Assembly: GCA_943737045.1 (NCBI GenBank) | Contig: CALSFV010000227.1 | Span: 591,001-655,000 of the forward strand | Length of the DNA stretch: 64,000 nucleotides | Source: Parapristionchus giblindavisi | Taxonomy: Eukaryota > Nematoda > Chromadorea > Rhabditida > Diplogasteridae | Direction: 5' to 3' | Shown here: positions 39,099 to 46,909 of the stretch, in pieces | How the letters are laid out: every line of letters begins with the position of its first letter | Position numbering within the stretch: the first letter of the stretch is position 1 | Made by a program: the position numbers and the translations under genes | The notes under the pieces: generated by a model | The model's database searches: none | What the model was told of the DNA's origin: nothing | Seen by the model: the letters and a program-made list of their open reading frames with translations, nothing else

Positions 39099-41341
39099 TA
39101 ATAATAATTTATTCTTTAAAATAAAAATTAAATTTATAGACCTAGTATTCCATCAAACGTGATAATGTTAGTCATAGGTACAACCTGGCAATCAAATAGA
39201 GTTTCCCTAACCAATTATGTTTAGTCTCTATTGTTCCAAAGATTCGTCCATTATTCTACTCTTTAACCCGTGAGAATTTCATTGTCATTATCTTTATCAT
39301 CATTTTCATGTCTCGATTCATTTCGTTTCTTTTACTTCTATCACACGTTTCACTGTTTACTCATGAATACGTATAAATATTATTATTATTATAGGTCGAA
39401 CAGTTACTCCCCCGATTTTCAAACTGCGGCAATGTTTTCAAAAAAAAATATACCAAAATTCGGCCAGAATTCATATTTTGTAACTTTTCGAACTATTATG
39501 TGAGCATCTCGCTTCTACGAACGACGATGTCCTATCATAGCGATAATTTTGACCTCATGTAATCATAAATATATTTTAAAATATAATTATTTCAGATATA
39601 TGATATAAAATAAACCAACCAGCATCGATCGCCGCCTCGACCAGCCTATCGTGAGAAGAGCAATCGAACGAAGTGCGCTGAAAAATATTAAATATGTTAA
39701 ACAAATTACACCTATTGAGTCACTGATTCATTCCTTCATTATTGATTTTTAAACTGGGATAAAAATCAATAAATGACCAACCTTATCATCGATATCAACG
39801 GGGGTAATGCAGAACATGTATCGGATGAAGACGACGATTCGCTCCATCACTAGACGATTCTCCTCCGTTCGATTGTCCCAATCCTGAATAACGTATAGCC
39901 TCACCAGGTATATTTGATGGAGATGAAGTGTTTAAAATGCATAATATAAATCTGCGAAATCTCGTTTTAGCCGCACAAAAAAAAACGGCCAGAACTGGTA
40001 ATTTCAAATTAATTGATTGAGGATATTCCTAAAAAATGTTATAAATTTTAAAAATAAATTGTAGATGAATAAATGCACTGACGGTATCAATGAAGAAGGC
40101 GGAGAGACGATTCTTGAGCACTATGAACAGCTCTTTGTCGGCGCAAGCCATCTTGGCCCTGAATAGCTATCGATAAATAACCCTTGTCAGTTTAGCCAAG
40201 TCCTTTCTCTTATTATTATTATTATTATTTCTCCTATCGCTTCTATTCGCTGTCGCCGAACGTATCAAATAAATAAATTGTAAAAAAAACAATGTGGTTG
40301 CTTATATTTTACATTTAAACGCATTTATCAAGAGGAATAATTGGCTCTTATGTTCATGGATCATGGTTTGCCAACTAGTAAGATTACGATTATATCATTA
40401 TTCATATTATGTGTGTACCTAGTCAGATTCTCGTCGAGCTGCCGAACCATCGCGAACTGCTCCTTTGATTCCGGTTGCTTGTCATGCATCGACACGGCGG
40501 ATGGTTGACACAGGTTAGCTGCTAATCTGGAATGTTTGAGCTCGATTGACAGCATTATTGACGAATAGTACAGTGATGGCCTATGCATATCCCAGATTTT
40601 GAGACAAAACGCGCGAGGGGGGCCTAAAACATGTTCCAAGTTTGGGTACTCATGAAATGTAAATTTTGCGGGTTTGTTTATATATTATCCAAGGGGATAA
40701 TCAGAGACCAGCACTGGAATAGTAGTAAGACATGGGCGCCATGAAGAATACTGGATGCTCATGTTTCGGATTTGGTTGGCACAATACAGTTAGAAAATGG
40801 TAATCTTTGGAACATTTTGGAGTAAAGCATAGTAGAACGTCAAAATATGTTAAACACAAAATGTGGTCAAACAGATAGCAGTCAGGTCGTTGAATTATGG
40901 TACGAATAAACTAAAGAATCGTGTGAATTTGACCTTAGCGTGATATCGAACATGTCGTCTTTGATGTTCTTCGTCTTGAGTATGGGAATGAGATCGGAAC
41001 CGACGACATTGTGCTGGCCACAGACACGTCGAACCAACAGATCCGATCCATCGGCCCGAAGAAATCGAATCAAATCACGAATTGACTCTGAATTTGAAAT
41101 GATTGCCCACTTTAATCTGACTTCAAAGCATCTACAAGATCGCCTTCGTGATCCTTCTAACGTCAGAACGTGAACTCGATTGGAATATTGTATTGTAAGT
41201 AATCCAAGTGAGGATTGCAAGCGGTAAAACGTCAGCGAAATGAATTTAAGAGAATTTACCGAGACAATCGGGCTCGGGGTAGTACACGCCATCTTCAAGG
41301 AATCCAAGAGCACCGATGGTGCCCTGAATCACTGTCTCCAT
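5328..41341 (-). CDS. tim-1: TIMELESS / TIM-1 replication fork-protection protein, 40 exons, about 1331 aa
   Basis: This reads as a complete TIMELESS gene. Family knowledge: Timeless binds Tipin in the fork-protection complex in the nucleus, stabilises stalled forks and supports S-phase checkpoint signalling; nematode TIM-1 also supports sister-chromatid cohesion. All 40 exons were read with GT and AG borders and matching phases, giving 3996 nt including the stop. The N-terminus (METVIQGTIGALGFLE, then EPDCLESIRDLIRFLR) and the middle (LVRMLHRVAFEMDMPSKIY) match human TIMELESS in order. After about residue 1020 the protein is a charged, acidic and lysine-rich tail that ends in SDSEED. The start is the first ATG and follows TTATTGTAG directly, a likely spliced-leader acceptor. 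An AATAAA lies on the minus strand at 5180-5185. The 36 kb span comes from inserted repeats. The exon borders are my own reading, not a computed alignment. Confidence 0.93.
6480..6692. repeat. ~57-bp minisatellite next to the tim-1 exon 36 donor
   Basis: Three to four diverged units read AACTACAGTATGACTACCGT followed by ACCCTCTCCAACAATA and a GTCATG-like link. On the gene strand each unit holds a GTACGGTAG-like block, the same sequence as the true 5' splice site that begins at 6692. Confidence 0.55.
7115..7460. repeat. GTCACT/GTCATT hexamer satellite in tim-1 intron 35
   Basis: About 350 bp of alternating GTCACT and GTCATT units, with CACATT interruptions. Both strands are open for over 90 codons (SDNDSD or VIVTVIVT repeats), but only because the repeat period is a multiple of three. 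This intron lies between exons 36 and 35. Confidence 0.85.
7527..7716. repeat. ~190-bp MITE (CATACATTTTCGG family)
   Basis: One end is ACATTTTCGGTACCCTCGCC and the other is CTCGCACTGCGAGGGTATGG running to GTATG, with TATATAGTGGGTCAAT near both ends. Copies: 12936-13108, 17562-17774, 26447-26638, 27960-28110 (partial), 44790-44964, 55403-55552. The exon 35 donor of tim-1 (7734) lies just beyond this copy. Confidence 0.65.
7925..8068. repeat. ~37-bp minisatellite built from the exon 34 donor
   Basis: On the gene strand the unit is GGATACGGTAGTCCAGTATT followed by GATTGATTGATT. About four copies directly follow the true donor GTACGGTAGTCCAG at 8068. Confidence 0.65.
8935..9006 (-). tRNA. tRNA-Pro(TGG)-like copy inside tim-1 intron 31
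   Basis: This is identical in plan to the copy at 51-122: same anticodon loop, intact T-arm and D-arm. The acceptor stem (GCCCAAG against CTTGGCC) has one C-C mismatch at the second pair. It sits 43 bases before tim-1 exon 32, on the same strand. The 3' flank CTGATCTTTTGCTGCTTTTTT includes a T-run that could end Pol III transcription. It may be functional or a recent pseudogene. Confidence 0.55.
9096..11909. mobile_element. 2.8 kb inverted-repeat block carrying coiled-coil exons
   Basis: The left end (9096-9240) holds GGTATTTCAAAG, CCGTGATCTTGC, ACTCAGGTAAAACCTCGCAT and ACATTTTACAGCTA repeats. The same series appears inverted at about 11640-11909, with more ATTTTACAGCTA units. The block between them is AT-rich and purine-biased on the plus strand. 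The outer tips (CTGTGGTATTT and CTCTGGTGTTT) resemble the tip of the larger element at 16008-23483. No transposase was found. Confidence 0.45.
9810..11265 (+). pseudogene. Coiled-coil coding remnant or nested gene in tim-1 intron 31
   Basis: Several plus-strand segments look like exons. 9810-9883 (acceptor TTTCAG, donor GTTATA) encodes VELEWKKIHVAEKRMKEDEE. 10452-10580 (acceptor TTACAG, donor GTTAGT) is 43 open codons including EKMEKILRNMFEDKEW. From 10631 the frame reads VVEFSQAEGRLSVLTEENII and continues with glutamate and isoleucine. From 11116 it reads LRRKSTSKDDIIKNLEGELK. The codon use (GAA, AGA, TTA) differs from the GC-richer tim-1 exons around it. In-frame stops near 10825-10890 and phase conflicts prevent a clean model. 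I do not recognise the family. Confidence 0.4.
11961..12046 (-). CDS. tim-1: tim-1 exon 31, isolated 86-nt exon between two large introns
   Basis: This exon was found by phase. Exon 30 ends in phase 2 and exon 32 begins in phase 1, so a linking exon was required. The segment has acceptor TTGTAG and donor GTACGG and reads SVRDRQFPMIELKDFAEGYG, then TAEDKQDN, open in exactly the needed frame (phase 2 in, phase 1 out). It would cover the human stretch between the two HTH-like parts of the C-terminal domain. A shortened copy lies at 4800-4866, and many copies of its first bases lie in the adjacent repeat array at 12060-15290. Identity by homology is weaker than for neighbouring exons. Confidence 0.7.
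12060..15290. repeat. Array of ~200-bp units with copies of the exon 31 splice acceptor
   Basis: About ten diverged units share GGTTCCAAGCTACACGAAAT, CACCAGGTTCTGGTG, an AATCAATCAATAATCAATC stretch, CGTACCCCATATCACGCGCC and GATCTACAAGGACAATATTA. On the tim-1 strand the last two blocks mimic the acceptor and first bases of exon 31 (TTGTAG then ATCGGTGCGTGATC). Stray units lie near 25855, 31865-31985, 32615-32670, 49965-50100 and 50190-50340. An interruption with a tRNA-like sequence sits at 12600-13700. Confidence 0.65.
13194..13262 (+). pseudogene. tRNA-like (SINE-type) remnant
   Basis: GTAGCTCGTGGAGCAGTGGT looks like a D-arm with A box. CGCTTGTAACCG could be an anticodon region (TGT). GGTTTGGATTCCCG resembles a B box with one change. 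The acceptor stem cannot be closed. It is a probable tRNA-derived repeat. Confidence 0.35.
15353..15815 (-). pseudogene. mariner-type transposase remnant
   Basis: The minus strand holds broken but recognisable C-terminal blocks: LLPHGQTINVAHYASQLHTL, then ILFQHHSARPYMAKAFKKEL, TTFGWRVVPYPKHTPDHAPS and DYWLIG. These match the ...QDNARPH...LGWEVLPHPPYSPDLAPSDYHLF signature of mariner transposases, with the catalytic-region aspartate in HHSARP changed. Frameshifts and stops show it is dead. Confidence 0.75.
16756..23145 (+). CDS. Unrecognised spliced gene inside the TIR element, antisense in tim-1 intron 30
   Basis: Candidate exons: 16756-16877 (MSKNLDVSDVDQLNCSPLYI and on; donor GTAAGA), 17059-17146 (MDWRVFDPFLHVLISAQE), 17482-17550 (VAKSVHRLRLSIPGRLLHIA), 17823-17889 (TGTAAATAPLRTFIPDNHAS), optional 21186-21241 (DPAQPLRPLPAVNQPWKR), and 22998-23145 (DQSTTQLSSPNPSQSTDDKQ to DLKYPL and a TAA stop). 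The phases join 17059-17146 to 17482-17550 to 17823-17889 to 22998-23145 without a stop. The first exon does not join the second in phase, so an exon is missing or 17059 is the real start. A leader exon with donor at 16695 and an AATAAA near 23276 are plausible. I know no family for it; the first exon is faintly LisH-like. Confidence 0.45.
18060..22960 (+). repeat. ~5 kb degenerate minisatellite, unit about 35 bp (TACTGTAGGTCTGAGCTCTAG)
   Basis: Well over a hundred diverged units of the form GGGATTACTGTAGGTCTGAG plus CTCTAGTG fill the last intron of the nested gene. They are interrupted by copies of the CATACGTGGGCGGC MITE (18150-18240, 18307-18482, 19742-19918, 20522-20675, 22607-22728) and other repeats (21524-21860). 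The CTGTAG and TACTGTAG cores contain an AG acceptor-like motif. Confidence 0.85.
21620..21860. repeat. ~230-bp MITE (GCGTGTGGGTAC family)
   Basis: The ends ACAGTGATGGTCTATC and GATAACCGTAGACCATGTCT are partly inverted, and GTGTGGGTACC units lie inside. A second copy is at 40565-40710 in tim-1 intron 2. Confidence 0.5.
23988..25844. mobile_element. 1.86 kb palindromic element with ~425-bp inverted arms
   Basis: The arms 23988-24410 and 25420-25844 are near-perfect inverted copies (ATTCCTCGTTCAATTCTAAG ... ACATAGCACACTGAAATGAA). The roughly 1.0 kb between them is unique in the window and shows no convincing gene. It contains a tRNA-like sequence at 25145-25216. I see no clear target duplication. 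Confidence 0.7.
25145..25216 (+). pseudogene. tRNA-like sequence inside the palindrome
   Basis: GCGTGGCGCATTGGTAAGAT matches an A-box/D-arm and GGGTTCGAATCCCGACCGG is a perfect B box and T-arm. The middle (CCGCCTCTCCTCCCAAAGGG) does not form a normal anticodon arm. It is probably the head of a tRNA-derived SINE. Confidence 0.45.
26065..26186. repeat. MITE (ATAGGTCGAAAAGT family)
   Basis: The family unit begins CATAGGTCGAAAAGTA, holds GACCGCATTTTGAGCCAAAA tandem pieces and ends GCTATTCGACCTATG. Other copies: 45376-45503, 49009-49167, 54538-54699. All are non-coding; the open frames across them are repeat artefacts. Confidence 0.55.
26206..26251. repeat. AAT/ATT microsatellite
   Basis: A pure ATT run close to the tim-1 exon 30 donor. 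The same motif recurs at 30010-30050, 30156-30192, 32278-32300, 32384-32530, 36733-36786, 39061-39109, 49682-49780 and 53224-53306. Runs of N, I, L or Y in open frames here are artefacts of the repeat. Confidence 0.85.
26259..32375 (-). CDS. tim-1: tim-1 exons 14-30 (middle region, residues 392-922)
   Basis: Exons on the minus strand: 32301-32375, 31595-31671, 31226-31301, 30796-30843, 30619-30720, 30200-30281, 29885-29993, 29511-29594, 29187-29300, 28971-29037, 28757-28881, 28342-28416, 27642-27756, 27250-27368, 27032-27139, 26866-26966, 26259-26376. Exon 19 encodes a lysine-rich stretch (TKKQKIRKRRAQKKKQK) like the basic patch after the second helical block of TIMELESS. Exon 22 (AIGLFHAARTLWPMEGTFG) and exon 26 match human segments closely. 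Exon 24 holds an acidic insert with a short glycine run. Exon 28 retains LFWKTPQSAYEICFGYGS. The last two exons resemble the C-terminal domain reported to bind PARP1 in human TIMELESS. Confidence 0.9.
30397..30612. repeat. ~45-bp minisatellite beside tim-1 exon 18
   Basis: Units of CTACAGTAACCCATCCGCTT plus TCTACCATGTCCA follow the exon 18 donor (30618) on the gene strand. It is non-coding and diverged. Confidence 0.6.
30942..31225. repeat. 33-bp minisatellite made of the exon 16 donor
   Basis: On the gene strand the unit is GTACGGTAGCGCGTTTATTG followed by ATTGATTCGAGGG. Eight or nine copies begin at the true 5' splice site (exon ends at 31226). Confidence 0.75.
31336..31542. repeat. ~205-bp MITE (CATACGTGGGCGGC family)
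   Basis: This is the clearest full copy. It starts CATACGTGGGCAGCCATTGT, ends TCGCTAGCGACAATGCCGCC then CACGTATG, and has AATCGGGTGGGT motifs facing each other inside. Other copies lie at 54312-54492 and in the 18-23 kb minisatellite. A solo end is at 32143-32160. Confidence 0.6.
32673..34016. mobile_element. 1.34 kb foldback element with arms of TTTGCGCC tandem repeats
   Basis: The terminal inverted repeats GGGTCGTAACCATGTGAGCG are flanked by the 8-bp duplication TAAAATCA (32665-32672 and 34017-34024). Each arm is a tandem array of short units such as GAGGGACATTTGCGCC and GGAACCAAATGCGCC, pointing in opposite directions (about 32690-33055 and 33653-33990). The roughly 600-bp middle has no recognised gene. 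Open frames in the arms (repeats of RRGTFAPEPNAP or GANVPRRIW type) come from the repeat. Confidence 0.75.
34025..36250 (+). mobile_element. Non-LTR retrotransposon, 5'-truncated, in tim-1 intron 13
   Basis: A plus-strand LINE, opposite to tim-1, follows the foldback element directly and ends in AATAAATATATATATATAAA at about 36247. It has the reverse transcriptase and C-terminal region but no endonuclease, as expected of 5' truncation. On its far side the host repeat resumes (GTAGCCCC, CATCTCTCATTAGTGCATAT), which suggests insertion into a copy of the 200-bp intron repeat. Confidence 0.75.
34092..36089 (+). pseudogene. LINE reverse transcriptase with one in-frame stop
   Basis: The first 554 codons hold the RT domain: NYRPISITSFFCRVFE, the QYGFRKHRS motif, IYFDFAKAFDRVSHPKLL (catalytic Asp), [15 protein letters not shown] and LYADDIKIYRSF (catalytic YADD). 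At 35754-35756 a TAA breaks DIKI*EKVQNYFTRR. The same frame then runs to 36089 through CHKYTWQFMPNS and FFLRAARLLSRPENRINF. The stop sits where relatives have the KLEKVQ motif, so a single change explains it. It looks like a CR1/jockey-type element, recent but inactive. Confidence 0.85.
36793..41341 (-). CDS. tim-1: tim-1 exons 1-13 (N-terminal TIMELESS domain, residues 1-391)
   Basis: Exons, from 5' to 3' on the minus strand: 41260-41341, 40934-41087, 40419-40526, 40083-40158, 39782-39883, 39620-39677, 38959-39056, 37934-37996, 37788-37861, 37634-37711, 37086-37221, 36955-37017, 36793-36873. The phases chain without a break. Recognisable pieces are DWDNRTEENRLVMERIV (exon 5), FHLSILEIFALMLKEH (exon 7), HTNFAGSYVVRGMKAV (exon 10) and FIDEAYNRLMKTTREM (exon 12). 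They follow the same order as the TIMELESS N-terminal helical-repeat domain. Exon 2 ends with the unusual donor GTCAAA; the other donors are ordinary GTAAG, GTACRN or GTTRG types. Confidence 0.92.
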
Positions 41342-41356
41342 CTACAATAAACTAGT
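41342..41356 (-). promoter_or_regulatory. Probable trans-splice acceptor of tim-1
   Basis: On the minus strand the sequence TTTATTGTAG ends at the base before the ATG. A T-rich tract ending in AG directly before the start codon, with no room for a 5' UTR, is what spliced-leader addition leaves in nematode genes. An ordinary 5' UTR intron would look the same. Confidence 0.4.
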
Positions 41357-42274
41357 AATCCATTAGCTTCAATCAATAATCGAGAAAAACCAAAAATTGC
41401 AGTAAGGTTCGAAGTGCGCGAAATTCGCGCGCAAAGATAAGCGAGACCGGACTTGGCAAATGACAGAATGCTTCTCCGGTCGCGACCACACCACATTACA
41501 GTATTTTCATTTTGCATGCTAAATTTTGATTAAATTTTGATTAGCTATCATTGCTAGATATTACTTCCATCATTCATTTATCGAGTAATCAAGGCGTGCT
41601 AAATGAACAAAAACTTCTTAAACGCTATATCAATGTGTGTCTGAATAACACTGATCATGTCAGACTTCTGATATTTAGCGTCATTCATACTTCAGATGGG
41701 TCTCGACATAGACGACATAGACGTCATTGATCGATTGATTATATCTCGTCGAAATAATGGATTTTTGATCTATACATTCCTTTGTCTTTGTCGTGTCTGG
41801 ATTGCTCACTTGATCTCTCTCTATTCCCTCGCTGTCTCTTCATCGCCCTTGTCTCTCACTCTGTCGGGCTCCGCCCACTTTGCCCTTCCCAGTCAGTTCT
41901 TGTATGTCTGTGCACGGACACCTAAAACAGCCCGAGAGGACGAGTGCAAACTTTCCGAAAATAAATTATAGTATGCTAACATTCGCTACGAGACACAATG
42001 AGCACGAATGAACAGCATACCGTATGACATTTTCCGAGTATAACAAGGGCCGGCCGCGAAAATGAAAAATCATTCCATATACTTTAGCATAATGTAAAGG
42101 GTTTTCGTGGTAGGACTCAACACGCACCAATATTTGGCAATTAGCCAACTTTTCGCGACGCTACCGCAACGCGAACTAGACTCGTCCTCTATGTTTCCGT
42201 GCTGTGATCAGCCTTATCATGCGTCCGTTCCTCCATCAGTCTGTGTTGTATCGATTCTCAATATAATCAGCCCT

Positions 42275-42640
42275 GATTAGTCGTCAAACCCAACCCTACG
42301 TGAGCGTCTAACCAACCCTATAGCTATTAGTTGCGCTTATTCGATGTCTAAGTCTGATGAATGTTTTACCTAGCGCTGATGTCGTCACTTTACTTCATTT
42401 CTGTCGTCAAAACCAACACTACGTAAACGCCTAACCAACCTTATATGCACTAGTATACTATAGTAGTTGCGTTTATTCGATGTATGAGTCTGATGAATCT
42501 TTTACCTAGCGGTGATGTCGTCACTTTACTCCATTTCTGTCGTCAAAACCAACCCTATGGAAACGCCTAACCAACCTTATATGCACTAGTATACTATAGT
42601 AGTTGCGCTTATTCGATGTCTCAAATTATTCCTATCCATA
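42275..42640. repeat. ~130-bp tandem repeat, three copies, upstream of the F-box gene
   Basis: Units start near 42275, 42405 and 42537 and share CGTCAAAACCAACCCTACG, CTAACCAACCTTATATGCAC, TAGTTGCGCTTATTCGATGT and TTTACCTAGCGCTGATGTCG. It is intergenic, between the divergent tim-1 and F-box genes. Confidence 0.7.
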
Positions 42641-42846
42641 TCGTCGTCACCTTCATTGAATTTCTGTATCGCTTACTATTTTCTGATATATTTTATCCGG
42701 TCTCTAGCGCGTTGCGTGAACATATCATTATTATTATTAATTCAATTAACTTAAGAACGTCTCGGTATGCTCCTCCCCGATGGCACAAATAAGCCTCCAC
42801 AGGTAGACATTTCGATGGTCTGTCGTTCATGATCTGACCATGTTCA

Positions 42847-42917
42847 GCTTGCCATCAGCACTCTCAATAGGGACAAGAAGCCCCAGCTGACCGTTGGCAC
42901 ACAAACGAAGAAGGTTA
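42847..42917 (+). other. Possible orphan exon in the tim-1 / F-box intergenic region
   Basis: A GC-richer segment has an acceptor-like TGTTCAG and a donor-like AAG|GTTAAT and is open (LAISTLNRDKKPQLTVGTQT). The minus strand is also open (LRLCANGQLGLLVPIESADG). No adjoining exons were found on either strand, so this may be a stray duplicate or chance. Confidence 0.15.
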
Positions 42918-43536
42918 ATAATCGATCTATCAATCAATCGATAACCAATCGATCAATCTCCTCTTGTTCAACGATATATAGTGAATGATAAGAGGTCCCA
43001 CTTCACTGCTCTGAGAACACGTTTCCAGCTAAGGTTCCCGGTACACTCACGCAATTCACAGCCTAGAGATTTGCTTGAGTCCGAGTATCCCGAGCAGATC
43101 TGGAAATTTTCCTGGGAGAATTGATCGGACATATCAGCTGGATATTTTTGGGATCATTCCTGGAACCCTAGCTTGAATCGTGTTTTGCGAATACATTCGG
43201 ATATATTTGTTCTCGCTCGCTGCAGACAACAGATATGTTCGAGTGGTGTCTGAAACCCGCGCTAACTTTGGAGTAATTTCAAAGTTTTTAAGAAGTAATT
43301 TCGATAATTCACACCAATTTCTCAGGCCATTCGGTTCTTCAAGAGTGCATTCTACGCAGTCTGCTCGTGCTACGCCCTACCGGAGCACATTCGTGCCCAG
43401 TATGATGACAATTCATTCGATACCGAGTTCGTGCATTTCCATTTTCTCCCATTGTCTGACCCGCATTTGCCTGTCGATGTGGATTAGTAATCATCGCCTC
43501 GTCACACCAAACACACTGGTGTGTGCTAGTCAAGTC

Positions 43537-46500
43537 ATGGGTTTGACCCAGAGTACTTCTGCCATAGTCATGGATACGTTTCGCAGATTGGACGATCTGC
43601 CTCCCGAGGTGCTCATGAAGATCATCGGCTACTGTGACTTCTCGTCGCAGATGCACTTGCGAGCGGTTCGTTTTATTATTTATTTATCGATTGACTGGAT
43701 CAATTATCGATTGATTGGACCAATTATTGATTGATTCTGATCAAATATTGATTGATTATGAACTTGATAATTTCCAGACTTCCCGACGCATGCACTCTCT
43801 CGTGGAGCACTCGGATCTAGCACGCAGACAGGTACAGTCTACTTGTAATCTACTATTGATTGATTTTTAATCGATTATTGATTGATTAGGTGATCGGAGG
43901 AGTGGAAATCGGGACGTTCTCGTTGGCCTCGGCGTCCGCTGTAGCTCTGCCAACGCTTGGAGACGATCATGAACCCAGACACGTTCCACTGTCCGCATCT
44001 AGCTCAAGGTAACTGTGGGAGATAAGAACTGCTAATGACGCTGAACTGACGAGCACACCTGTACAGGTATCCATGAACGTTGGCCAACGTGACGTCACAA
44101 CCGTAGGCGGAGGGGTTTGCTAGAGATCCTCCCCTACGCTTGTGACGTCATGTTTGCCGGCAAACGGTTTGAAAACGCTCATGGATACCTATGCTGCATG
44201 CTCATGATTTCATGAGTCAGCGCTTGAAACGTCGATTATCGATTGATAATTGTTGCATTATCGATTGGTTGCAGTCTGATGGGCTACGATTCATCGGACG
44301 AGAGTGAGAGCGACACACCGAGGATATCGTTGAGACGGCTGAGTAGGAGACACGGACAGATTGTGTTGAGCATGGAACGACTCAAGTTTATGATGAGGTA
44401 TGTGTTATTGCATCATAATTAAATTAATGATTGTTAAAAGGTGCAAAAATGCTAAAAGGGCCATAGTCTCTTGCAGACGTATAAAGCGAGAGAGTGTGGC
44501 CATATGGGAGAGTTTCAAATTAGCCGCAATACAATGTTCATGAAATGAAAAGAATGAAATATATTTAGACGTCTGTGCGTGTGTCACTCTGTCCACATTC
44601 GTGGTGTGTCGATGGACGATCTGCTCGCCTCTCGTCTTCTGATGGCCGAGTATCGTGCGGTGCGTGACCTCGTAGTCGACAGAGTGTCCACTGTTAGCGA
44701 GGAGAACCTACTCAATCTTGTGCAGAAGGTGGGGTGGTTTTATTGATTGATCTATATAGGGACTAGCCATGAAGCTTGGAACCACACATTTTCATTCCCT
44801 CACTATGTAAGGATCGACCCACTATATATGCCTCAGTTTCGTTGTCTACCCACTATATAAAGCTCATTTTTACGCGAAAGATTACAATTTAAGCGAAAAA
44901 TAACGATTTTTCTAGATCGACCCACTAAATACAAGAAATTCAGTGAGGCACCGAAAATGTATGCTTGGAACAGTTTGTCTAGGCTTATGTAGACGCATTG
45001 TAAGAGATTTCCTCAAAGTTAGTGACGTCACACGCACACTGTTTTTGTGCTTCATGCATCCATTGAATCTTGAGCCAATCGATATTATTCATAATCACGG
45101 TGTACTGTAGTTGTGACTATCATCATCTGTCTACTGTATGATCAATCAATCAATACGGGTATACGGTAGGTGTGCCCAATCGATGTACTGTATTATCGAT
45201 CAATCAATACGGGTATACGGTAGGTGTGCCCGACGCACTCGATCTACGTTTTCAACCACTCGACGCGCCAGTCCACCGCCACACTGACGCCCTCGCTCGT
45301 CCTGCGGTCGGCGACGAACGAGATTGCGATTGAGGCGGCCATCGGCTGCACCTATGTGAGCTTATGTGATAATAATCATAGGTCGAAAAGTACGTTACAA
45401 AGTACCACCAAGCCTGACTGCATTTTGTGTCAAAATTTCCACAAAATCGTAAAACCCTGTCCGCGTTTTGAATACCGATAACCTAGCTATTCGACCTATG
45501 ATAATAATAATGATAATAACCGTACTTTATTGTGCGGGTACACTATGAACAGTTTTCATAATAACAGTGAGATTTATGCTACTTCAAAAATAATACTGGG
45601 CACTTGTGATATTGAAACAAAATTAAATGATAGCGTTGATTAGAAAAAACGAGAATGATAATTAGAGCATTGCCTTTGCTCTGTTCGAAAGTTGCGTAAA
45701 GAAAAGAAAAATCAGATAACACACTCCTCGTTTTGCACACTCTCTCGCCTATATTTCTTTTCTTTCCGCGGCTTCAATATAATAATAATAGTATTTGTAC
45801 GTATTCATCAATATACAATGAAACGTGCGATGATGAAAAAGTAAAATGAAGTGATAAAGAATATGATAAGGAAAACGATAATGAATTACTCCTCTTGCAG
45901 ATACACTCATCTTTTGATGACGAATCTCTCCAACGAATTGTCGTGCACGACGCACTTGTCCGACGGTATGTACCGTACTCCGCCCTTGATTACAGTATGC
46001 CTAGCGATATTGATTGAATCAATTATTAGTTATTTATTGAATACTGTAATGGATATTCAGTGATTTATTGTATGCATATTGATTGATTTATTGAATGATT
46101 ATCGATTTATTGATTTAGGAGCATTCGACTGCCACTCTCGATGATCACTCACGCAGGCATCATTGAGGCTGCACGGGTAAGCTGTCCCAAATCGATCAAT
46201 AATATCTCCAATCAATCGATACGCTCAGGTATTCCAATGTCGCTGCCTGGAGTTGCTCGAGGAGTTTCCCGACAACACTGCGCTCTGGGAGGTACGCGTG
46301 ACTGATCTTTGATCTCTGAAGCTGATCTTTGATCTTTGCAGCTGATTATCACGCTGCCGGTGTCGCCATTGATTGATCCATCACGCTTTGTCCTGCCGTC
46401 CGAGATGCTGCCGCACACTCGCATCTACTTTAGCTCCATGCCGAGTGTGGTGGTCGAGGTGGGGGCATGCATTTTTATTTATGTATTTATTTATTTATTT

Positions 46501-46909
46501 ATGTATTTATTTATTTAATTATCGTACACCACGAGGGGGTACAGATTTATATTTTACCTGCGTGTCGAGCACGCAACGATACATATGAATAAAATGTAAT
46601 GATACGAATAATAGGGATATTTTGGAGGAGCACTGAGGCATACTGTTATATCGATGATTATTGACAAACTGTTTGACAATTGTTACGTCGCAAATATTCG
46701 TATTAGACGTAGCGGTCGAAACGCCATAAGGCACATTATCAGCTAACTTGTATATTTTAAAATTTTACTATAATAGTGTTTGCAAACATATTCTTTACAT
46801 TTATATTAAAATTACTAATTTAATTATTATTATTATTATTGCCTGTTTGCAGGTTCTCATCAACAGAATGAATCTCAGAATACACATTGACTACGGTGTT
46901 CGTAAATGA
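43537..46909 (+). CDS. F-box protein, 11 exons, 347-358 aa
   Basis: Exons: 43537 (or 43570)-43665, 43778-43831, 43890-44008, 44275-44397, 44569-44728, 45224-45355, 45901-45965, 46119-46176, 46229-46291, 46342-46458, 46853-46909. All phases agree and the stop is TGA. The N-terminal F-box reads LDDLPPEVLMKIIGYCDFSS and continues LRATSRRMHSLVEH. F-boxes bind Skp1 in SCF ubiquitin ligases. A serine/acidic stretch (GYDSSDESESDTPR) follows. The C-terminal half (YVFNHSTRQSTATLTPSLVL and on) is not a domain I can name and would be the substrate-binding part. Starting at 43537 gives MGLTQS, an N-myristoylation-like start; starting at 43570 gives MDTFRRLDDLPPEV. Nematodes have very large F-box families. 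Confidence 0.8.
44065..44195. repeat. Hairpin MITE in F-box intron 3
   Basis: Inverted ends GGTATCCATGAACGTTGGCC and GCTCATGGATACC enclose facing GTGACGTCA blocks. Partial relatives lie at 27866-27905, 31795-31862 and 49925-49975. Confidence 0.55.

Noticed and set aside
43180..43536. Extension of the F-box protein upstream to 43180
   Set aside because: The frame is open but the composition is not coding-like, and the F-box begins just after 43570; no conserved motif lies upstream.
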